Shown: one piece after another, positions 26,601 to 32,318 of the stretch
Layout: each line of letters opens with the position of its first letter
How positions within the stretch are numbered: the first letter of the stretch is position 1
Origin: an uncultured Clostridium sp.
Lineage (GTDB): Bacteria > Cyanobacteriota > Vampirovibrionia > Gastranaerophilales > Gastranaerophilaceae
Assembly: GCA_905212085.1 (NCBI GenBank)
Contig: CAJMDF010000004.1
Coordinates: 1-64,000 of the forward strand
Reading direction: 5' to 3'
Length of the DNA stretch: 64,000 nucleotides
Made by a program: the position numbers and the translations under genes
Notes under the pieces: generated by a model
Told to the model about the DNA's origin: nothing
Seen by the model: the letters and a program-made list of their open reading frames with translations, nothing else
The model's database searches: none

Positions 26601-29063
26601 CTAATACCCCATAGTAGCCAAATGAGCTTTTACTTTTGCTTTTAAGGCTTCTCTTTTGTCTTCTAATTGACTAACTGTTGATTCATAACGCAACGAAACT
26701 TCTTTTACTCTTTTAGATAGAACTTGAGTCAAATCATTTAGATGTTCTTCAAATTTATCTTTTAATGTTGCAAGCCATTTATCATCAACCACTAAAGTCT
26801 TTATTTCATCAACTGTAAGTTCTGCATATTTCTTTAGAACTTTATTATATAGACCTATTTTTATTTCTTTAATTTCTTTATTTAATTTTGCTTCTTTTGC
26901 AAGAATTTCAAGATATTTTCTGAGGAGTATAATTTCTTCTGCAAATACTGGATTATTTTTATTGGCAGTTATAAATTTTTCAACCTTGCCTTTAGACATC
27001 GAATCTCCATCATACAAGTCTTCTGTAACTTCTTGATTTACACCTTTTATATTCTTTTTGTATGTTAGAGTTAATCCATTAAGTTTTCCTTCATCAGAAC
27101 AATTTTCTTCAAGAAATTCTTCTTTTTGAGATTGAACATCAGCAAGTTCATTTTCTTTGTCTTGAATTTGTTCTAAATCTTCAGGGAAATATCTTTTCTC
27201 TACTAAAGGAGCTGGAACTAAGTCATTATAATAAGTTATGATTTCTTTTTTATTTTTTGTCTCACGATGCTCCTGAAGTTCAATTTTATAACCAATTTCA
27301 GAAATAATATAAACATCATCCTGCATTGTTTCTTGCCAATATTCCATTAGTAACTGGTAAACTGCATATTTATCAGTAAGCTTATCAGACTCATACTTAG
27401 TCAAAACAGTTTCACCTAAACCAGCAATGAATTTTTTAGGCTTAGTGTTTAAAGGAATACTCCACAAGGTACTCTTATTTTCTTCTGCCCAAGCTTTAAA
27501 TACACTATTGTAGTTATCTTTATATGATACAAAGTCGGAACTATTTATAATAGTAGGTTTGATTTGTTCCAAATCAGGCAATAGTTTTGAATATCCATCT
27601 GTATATTCAGCAAATAAATCCAACTTTGCAGAAGGAAATGCTTGCCAATACTTATCAAGTTCTTCTATATTAAAGTTTGGAATTCCTCCATTTAAGTGTG
27701 CATTGATATCTTGGATATCTTCAGCTTCTTGAGTGTCTATGTATCTTGGAATATTTAAATTATATTCATTCTTTTCAGATATTTCGGAAATTGGAACAAA
27801 TCTTGAATACTTAGGGATTTCTTTCATATTATTAAAAGTATCAACAATCTTTTTAATATCACACTCTCTAAGTCTATTTTTATTTCCATCTTTGATGAAA
27901 TCTTTACTTGCATCTATCATAAAAATGCCTTGACGAGTTTCTGCATCAGCTTTATCCAAGACAATAATGCAAGCTGGAATACCTGTTCCATAGAAAAGGT
28001 TTGAAGGTAAAGAAATAATACCCTTAATCCATCTTTTTTCAATTAATGCTTTTCTAATATCAGCCTCTGCATTTCCTCTGAATAAAACTCCATGAGGCAA
28101 TATTATAGCCCCTTTCCCTGTTTGTTTCATTGATTTTAACAAATGCAATAAATAAGCATAGTCCCCATTCTTTTCAGGAGGAACTCCCAAAGCAAATCTA
28201 GAGAAAGAATCTTCTGAAGGAGTTATTCCCATACTCCATTCTTTATCTGAAAAAGGAGGGTTTGCTACAACAAAATCAAAAGTTGTTAATGTTGTATCAT
28301 TATCTTTATATTGTGGAGAGGCAATCGTGTTTCCTTGTTTTATTTCTGCAAGTTCATTATTATGCAGATACATATTCATAATAGCTAAACCTACAGTCGC
28401 ATTATCTTTTTCTTGACCATATATAGAAACTTCTGTTTGGGCTTCATATGCTACTTTTAAAAGCAAAGAACCAGAACCACATGTAGGGTCATATATTGTT
28501 GTGCTGGCTGTTGATATTCTATCTGCACCAATTACTTTTGCCATTATTCTGGAAACTTCAGCAGGAGTATAGAATTGACCTTTGCTTTTGCCTGATTCTG
28601 CTGCAAATTTACCCATGAGATATTCATAAGCATCGCCAAGTAAGTCGTCGCCTTCTGCATTGTTCTTAGAAAAATCAATTTCATCTCTTTCAAATACAGC
28701 TATAAGTTTTGTTAATCTATCAACTTGCTCTTTCCCATTACCAAGTTTTTGAGTATCGTCAAAATCAACTTTATCAATTAAGCCAAGAAGATTTTCGTTT
28801 GCCTCTGCTATTTTTGCCAATATTTCTTTATTGATAAGTTCACCAATATTGGATTTACCTTTGAATTTAACCATATCATCAAAACTTGCACCCTCTGGAA
28901 CATCAACTAAAAAATTAGCATCAGCTTTAGCTTTATCTGAAATATATTTTACGAACAATAAGGTTAGCACATAATCTTTATATTGAGAGGCATCCATTCC
29001 CCCTCTTAATTTATTACAAGCATCCCATAATGCACCATATATTTCACTTTTCTTCTTAGCCAT
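26601..29063 (-). CDS. hsdM: Type I R-M DNA methyltransferase subunit, long form
   Basis: 820 residues. The N-terminal helical HsdM domain (SEIYGALWDACNKLRGGMD) is followed by the N6-adenine methylase core with AdoMet motif DPTCGSGSL at 192-200 and catalytic NPPF at 268-271. Typical HsdM is about 500-550 residues; here a C-terminal extension of about 250 residues with a long coiled coil (around 620-820, many Lys/Glu) is added. With HsdS it methylates the recognition site and protects host DNA. It is the first gene of the six-gene operon; AGGAGA lies 5 bases before the ATG. Confidence 0.93.
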   Translation of the reverse strand: MAKKKSEIYGALWDACNKLRGGMDASQYKDYVLTLLFVKYISDKAKADANFLVDVPEGASFDDMVKFKGKSNIGELINKEILAKIAEANENLLGLIDKVDFDDTQKLGNGKEQVDRLTKLIAVFERDEIDFSKNNAEGDDLLGDAYEYLMGKFAAESGKSKGQFYTPAEVSRIMAKVIGADRISTASTTIYDPTCGSGSLLLKVAYEAQTEVSIYGQEKDNATVGLAIMNMYLHNNELAEIKQGNTIASPQYKDNDTTLTTFDFVVANPPFSDKEWSMGITPSEDSFSRFALGVPPEKNGDYAYLLHLLKSMKQTGKGAIILPHGVLFRGNAEADIRKALIEKRWIKGIISLPSNLFYGTGIPACIIVLDKADAETRQGIFMIDASKDFIKDGNKNRLRECDIKKIVDTFNNMKEIPKYSRFVPISEISEKNEYNLNIPRYIDTQEAEDIQDINAHLNGGIPNFNIEELDKYWQAFPSAKLDLFAEYTDGYSKLLPDLEQIKPTIINSSDFVSYKDNYNSVFKAWAEENKSTLWSIPLNTKPKKFIAGLGETVLTKYESDKLTDKYAVYQLLMEYWQETMQDDVYIISEIGYKIELQEHRETKNKKEIITYYNDLVPAPLVEKRYFPEDLEQIQDKENELADVQSQKEEFLEENCSDEGKLNGLTLTYKKNIKGVNQEVTEDLYDGDSMSKGKVEKFITANKNNPVFAEEIILLRKYLEILAKEAKLNKEIKEIKIGLYNKVLKKYAELTVDEIKTLVVDDKWLATLKDKFEEHLNDLTQVLSKRVKEVSLRYESTVSQLEDKREALKAKVKAHLATMGY

Positions 29064-29095
29064 TCTTTTCTCCTGAACACTTTATTGATATCCTG

Positions 29096-29101
29096 ATTAT
29101 A
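29096..29101 (-). promoter_or_regulatory. Extended -10 promoter of the hsd operon
   Basis: On the minus strand TGGTATAAT forms an extended -10 box. Transcription would begin near 29089, about 26 bases before the hsdM ATG. No convincing -35 box at 17-bp spacing. Confidence 0.5.
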
Positions 29102-29216
29102 CCATAAACATGCTTTATTATTGGATTTGTAACAAGAGACCTTAATATTTTAATTAACACTAATATTAAACAATTCTTCTTTTATTTTCGTTATACTAAA
29201 TAAAAAGGAGTTATGT

Positions 29217-29627
29217 ATGAAGAAATTTTTAGTTTTATTGTTAATGTTATTTTTTGCAAATGTAGTATTTGCTGTTAATTCTTATGATCGTTACGGACAA
29301 AAAACAGGTTCATACAAGCAAACAACTTCAGGCTACAATTCTTATGATAGATACGGTTCTAAAACAGGCTCGTATAAGGAAACATCATCTGGCTATAATA
29401 AATATGACAAGTACGGTCAAAAAACTGGAAGCTATAAAAAGACCTCTTCAGGATATAATTCCTACGATAAGTATGGACAGAAAACTGGTAGTTACAAAAC
29501 AAATTCTAATGGCGTAACTACAAAATACGATAAGTACGGTCAAAAAGTAGGAACATTCAAAAAAGACTCATCTGGTAAAATTACCGAATACGACAAATAC
29601 GGCAGAAAAATCGGAAGCTATAAATAA
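29217..29627 (+). CDS. Secreted tandem-repeat protein, Tyr/Lys/Gly-rich
   Basis: 136 residues: a signal peptide (KKFLVLLLMLFFANVVFA) followed entirely by six units of 20-21 residues with consensus YDKYGQKTGSYK-x-SSGYN. The last unit is partial and ends at SYK. The units are also recognisable as roughly 60-base repeats in DNA, so the copy number may change by slippage or recombination. AAGGAG lies 6 bases before the ATG. The protein is basic, aromatic and probably extracellular or periplasmic. I recognise no family; the repeat faintly recalls RHS/YD-type repeats but is shorter. It is divergent from the hsd operon. Confidence 0.8.
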   Translation: MKKFLVLLLMLFFANVVFAVNSYDRYGQKTGSYKQTTSGYNSYDRYGSKTGSYKETSSGYNKYDKYGQKTGSYKKTSSGYNSYDKYGQKTGSYKTNSNGVTTKYDKYGQKVGTFKKDSSGKITEYDKYGRKIGSYK

Positions 29628-29660
29628 TTATTTTTACGTCTATTATCCACTATAACATTT

Positions 29661-30200
29661 CTACAGATAAAAATTCATATAACTTTCGTCGATTGTGTCT
29701 TGTTCGATGCCAATGTAGCAAAGTGTTACTGATGGCGAGGAGTGGTTAAAGATTTTTTGCAGGAGTACTATATCATTATATTTTTTATAATGATGATACC
29801 CGAATGTCTTCCTTAGTGTATGTGTTCCGATTCTTTCCTTCACGCCAACAGCTTGTGCTGCCTTATTCAAAATTCTATATGCCTGTGCTCTATCCAACCT
29901 GTAATGTTTTTGAGTATAAAAAAGCGGTTGTTCACTCGGCAAACCTTCTACAAATAAATCAATCTCCTCTTTCAAAAACCTATTAAGCGGAAATTTCTTA
30001 TACTTATTCGTCTTTTTCTCTCTTATTTCAATATAATCTTGACCCTTTACGTCCCCTACATCAAGAGATAATATATCAGATATTCTAAGCCCTGTATTTA
30101 TCCCGAAACTAAAAAGCAGTGCATCTCTTGGCTTTTTTGCCAAATATTTTTTAATCTTTTGAATATCTTCTAGCTTTTTTATAGGTTGTACTACATTCAT
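29661..30200 (-). CDS. Tyrosine recombinase, catalytic domain only
   Basis: 179 residues holding only the catalytic domain. All active residues are visible: Arg39 in TGLRISD, a Lys near 63 in REKKTNK, His127 and Arg130 in THTLRKTFG, His153 in FNHSSPS and the nucleophile Tyr162 in LCYIGI. The usual N-terminal arm-binding and core-binding domains are missing, as in a family of short integrases from Firmicutes and gut bacteria. The gene begins at the right side of the island, 370 bases from the right end repeat, so it is the best candidate for the integrase. A separate protein may provide DNA-end recognition. Confidence 0.85.
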   Translation of the reverse strand: MNVVQPIKKLEDIQKIKKYLAKKPRDALLFSFGINTGLRISDILSLDVGDVKGQDYIEIREKKTNKYKKFPLNRFLKEEIDLFVEGLPSEQPLFYTQKHYRLDRAQAYRILNKAAQAVGVKERIGTHTLRKTFGYHHYKKYNDIVLLQKIFNHSSPSVTLCYIGIEQDTIDESYMNFYL

Positions 30201-30267
30201 TTTAAACTCGTCTAATCACAGACTATGATTGCTTCTTTTCTATAAAAAGTAAAGTCGAATGACACAA

Positions 30268-30322
30268 AATTTAAACACCATTTAAACGACATTTAAACAG
30301 CGTTCAAAAAGTGTTCAAAGAT
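30268..30322 (+). repeat. Array of five 11-bp direct repeats (plus orientation)
   Basis: TTTAAACACCA, TTTAAACGACA, TTTAAACAGCG, TTCAAAAAGTG, TTCAAAGATTT with an exact 11-base period, 68 bases upstream of the integrase start. It is the inverted partner of the array at 18917-18973. Probable arm-type recombinase sites or an operator of the integrase gene. Confidence 0.8.
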
Positions 30323-30395
30323 TTCAGCAATGTTAAGAATATACTTCCACCTGCAAAAAATTCATTAACCCCTACCCACATATATTTACCCTCAA

Positions 30396-30496
30396 AATAC
30401 AACACAACTTCATTATGTTGTATTCTATCTAGAATATATATCGTATAATATATTATCTAAGTCTCTACATTTAAGTAGAAAATGTATAATATATTA
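30396..30496. other. Inverted repeat and repeated AT box in the right-end gap
   Basis: AATACAAC (30396-30403) and its inverse GTTGTATT (30417-30424) form a dyad; further on GTATAATATATTA occurs at 30443-30455 and again at 30484-30496, 41 bases apart, and may contain tandem promoters. This lies in the 417-base gap without genes between the integrase and the XRE gene, which also contains the 11-bp array and the right end repeat. Confidence 0.45.
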
Positions 30497-30570
30497 GCTA
30501 TAAATAACAAAAAATCTAGCGAATATAATCTTTTTGTGTTTTTAATCTTGAAACATAAGTTTATTTATAG

Positions 30571-30609
30571 CTTGCAAATTGAGATGACCTAAATTATCAA
30601 TGAGATTTT
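30571..30609 (+). repeat. Right end repeat of the island (attR-like)
   Basis: CTTGCAAATTGAGATG, variable ACCT, AAATTATCAATGAGATTTT: 35 of 39 bases identical to 10331-10369, all four mismatches clustered in the centre. Same orientation. With the integrase 370 bases away, this is the likely right boundary of the element. Confidence 0.65.
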
Positions 30610-30617
30610 GATACTAA

Positions 30618-30830
30618 CTAAAAATTTAAAAATTCAGCTAATGTTAGATTAAAAGCTTTGGCTATTTTATTTAATTTGGAAAAGGTTACATCATTTTGAG
30701 CAGTTTCAATGTTCCCTAAAGTGGAACGTGCAATTTGAGCTAAATCTGCTAAATCGTCTTGAGTGTACTTATGTATTTTTCTTAACTCTTTTATTCGATT
30801 TGCTAATTTTTGTAATAAAACCTTGTCCAT
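30618..30830 (-). CDS. XRE-family HTH repressor of the HAD module
   Basis: A 70-residue Cro/CI-type HTH: LANRIKELRKIHKYTQDDLADLAQIARSTLGNIETAQNDVTFSKLNKIAKAFN. The frame opens at 30881, but the ATG at 30830 places the HTH at the usual distance from the start. It is divergent from the HAD gene and the palindrome TTGTC-N9-GACAA lies between them, so it probably represses both. Pairs of small HTH and small enzyme genes like this can be toxin-antitoxin-like; I have no direct evidence of toxicity. Confidence 0.75.
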   Translation of the reverse strand: MDKVLLQKLANRIKELRKIHKYTQDDLADLAQIARSTLGNIETAQNDVTFSKLNKIAKAFNLTLAEFLNF

Positions 30831-30837
30831 AATTAAA

Positions 30838-30856
30838 TTGTCCGCTATAATGACAA
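30838..30856. promoter_or_regulatory. Probable operator between XRE and HAD genes
   Basis: TTGTC CGCTATAAT GACAA, a perfect 5-bp dyad with 9-base centre. Further GACAA half-sites occur at about 30861 and 30877 and a TTGTC at about 30823. The centre contains a TATAAT-like -10 box, so binding would block the promoter. Confidence 0.55.
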
Positions 30857-30889
30857 TATAGACAAACTGTGAGGCGGACAAAAGGGCTT

Positions 30890-31225
30890 ATGTTCACTAA
30901 AAAGATACTTATAGATTTAGACGGCGTACTAAATGAGTATGGAAAAGAAAAATTTAATGAAAATTACATTCCTAAAATTAAAGTTGGGGCTTATGAGTTT
31001 TTAGAAACATTATCTCAAAGTGCTGAATTGTATCTTTTTACATCAAGAAATTTGATGCTTGCAACTAAATGGCTAATTAATAACAATTTAGATAAGTTTT
31101 TTAAAGATGTGACTAATGTAAAATTACCGTCTTATCTTTACATTGATGATAGAACGATTTGTTTCAAAGGGGATTATCACAAAACTCTTGAAGAAATTGA
31201 AAACTTCAAAGTTTACTGGAAATAA
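30890..31225 (+). CDS. Small HAD-superfamily phosphatase-like protein, copy 1
   Basis: 111 residues with HAD motif I LIDLDGVLNEYG, motif II LYLFTSRN, a conserved Lys in LATKWL, and motif IV YLYIDDRTICFKGD. The size and motifs fit small nucleotidase-like HAD proteins; the substrate is unknown. The start at 30890 (AAGGG upstream) matches the second copy at 31516, which differs at only three residues. The frame extends to a GTG at 30869. It is divergent from an XRE regulator across a palindromic operator. Confidence 0.78.
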   Translation: MFTKKILIDLDGVLNEYGKEKFNENYIPKIKVGAYEFLETLSQSAELYLFTSRNLMLATKWLINNNLDKFFKDVTNVKLPSYLYIDDRTICFKGDYHKTLEEIENFKVYWK

Positions 31226-31237
31226 TATTAACCTTTA

Positions 31238-31449
31238 TTATTTAATTATTGCTTCTTCAATAACTTTTTTATTCATTTCATTAAGCATAGACTTAATTTG
31301 TTTATATAATTTTGAATTTGTTTTGCCTATAGATACAAATAAGAATTATCAACTCCTAAAACTAAAGATAATTCTTCCCTGCTTAACTTTTTCTGTGTTC
31401 GCAGATTTTTAATATTATTTGCTAATATTTGTCTAATATCTTGACTCAT
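31238..31449 (-). pseudogene. Frameshifted XRE-family HTH gene
   Basis: From the ATG at 31449 the minus strand encodes an HTH start (SQDIRQILANNIKNLRTQKK, then LSREELSLVLGVDNSY) and hits a TAG at 31327-31329. A shift of frame there restores reading: IGKTNSKLYKQIKSMLNEMN to a TAA at 31238. It sits exactly where the intact XRE gene sits relative to HAD copy 1, so it is the decayed regulator of HAD copy 2. The HTH sequence is diverged from the intact one, unlike the HAD copies. Confidence 0.65.
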
Positions 31450-31515
31450 ATTCCAATTATGTTATTATTAGAACATTATTAACAGGAATGACAGTCCATT
31501 TGGTAAGGTAATTTT

Positions 31516-31851
31516 ATGTTCACTAAAAAGATACTTATAGATTTAGACGGTGTACTAAATGAGTACGGGAAAAAGAAATTCAATGAAAATTACATTCCTG
31601 AAATTAAAGTCGGGGCTTATGAGTTTTTAGAAACATTATCTCAAAGTGCTGAATTGTATCTTTTTACATCAAGAAACTTGATGCTTGCCACTAAATGGCT
31701 AATTAATAATAATTTAGATAAGTTTTTTAAAGATGTAACTAATGTAAAATTACCGTCATATCTTTACATTGATGACAGAACGATTTGTTTCAAGGGGGAT
31801 TATCACAAAACTCTTGAAGAAATTGAAAAATTCAAAGTTTATTGGAAATAA
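31516..31851 (+). CDS. Small HAD-superfamily phosphatase-like protein, copy 2
   Basis: 111 residues, 108 identical to the protein at 30890-31225 (differences GKEKF/GKKKF, IPKI/IPEI, IENF/IEKF) and nearly identical in DNA. All HAD motifs are preserved (LIDLDGVLNEYG, LFTSRN, YIDDRTICF). The upstream region differs from copy 1: instead of the TTGTC/GACAA dyad there is GGAATGACAGTCCATTTGG and AAGG before the ATG. Its divergent regulator is a pseudogene, so expression may be unrepressed. Recent duplication or gene conversion. Confidence 0.78.
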   Translation: MFTKKILIDLDGVLNEYGKKKFNENYIPEIKVGAYEFLETLSQSAELYLFTSRNLMLATKWLINNNLDKFFKDVTNVKLPSYLYIDDRTICFKGDYHKTLEEIEKFKVYWK

Positions 31852-31919
31852 GAACTTAATTCTCTTTTATTTAAAAATAATTTTAGAAAATCTAGAAATA
31901 AGTATTTAACAAGGTCAAA

Positions 31920-32201
31920 TTAATCTTTAGCAAGTTGTTTTAAAATTTTTATAACTTTCGGATTTTCGACTTTATAACATATTTGATTTGCATGGCGGTG
32001 TCCTGAAATGACATTTGCATTTTTCAATATCGTCAAGTGTTGTGAAACTGTCGGTTGAGGTATTTGCAAACATTCACACATTTTGCTTACATTACATTCA
32101 GGCTGTGACATCAAATTATAGGCAATAGTCAATCTTGTCGGATGTGCAAGTGCTTTAAAAATTGTAGTGTATTCATCTATATCGATATTTTCATTTTTCA
32201 T
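31920..32201 (-). CDS. ArsR/SmtB-family repressor, probable sulfane-sulfur or metal sensor
   Basis: 93 residues: winged helix with FKALAHPTRLTIAYNL, recognition helix PQPTVSQHLTILKNANVI and wing GHRHANQICYKV. Cysteines at 36, 42 and 44 lie in the alpha-3 position of ArsR metal sites (PECNVSKMCECLQI), with a further Cys75. It is divergent from a four-domain sulfur-transfer enzyme, so it probably senses persulfide/disulfide stress and releases that promoter. Family members use Cys pairs for either metals or persulfides, and the sequence alone does not decide. Confidence 0.85.
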   Translation of the reverse strand: MKNENIDIDEYTTIFKALAHPTRLTIAYNLMSQPECNVSKMCECLQIPQPTVSQHLTILKNANVISGHRHANQICYKVENPKVIKILKQLAKD

Positions 32202-32244
32202 ATTATAAGAATATTACAATATGCGAATATTGTCAAATTATCTA

Positions 32245-32300
32245 TTGACTAATAATAAATAATCTGATAATATAAATATATGAATATACGAATATATGAA
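32245..32300 (+). promoter_or_regulatory. Promoter and ArsR-type operator of the sulfur enzyme gene
   Basis: TTGACT at 32245-32250, 17-base spacer, TAATAT at 32268-32273: a near-consensus sigma-70 promoter with start near 32280. Repeated dyads follow at the start site (ATATGAATATACGAATATATG) and a related AATATGCGAATATT lies at about 32219 before the divergent arsR gene. These match the AT-rich imperfect palindromes bound by ArsR proteins. Confidence 0.65.
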
Positions 32301-32318
32301 AACTTGAAAGAGGGTTAA

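Noticed and set aside
29280..29627. Regular ~60-base repeats suggesting a CRISPR array
   Set aside because: They lie fully inside an open frame with signal peptide, units are 60-63 bases with no unique spacers, and no cas gene is present.
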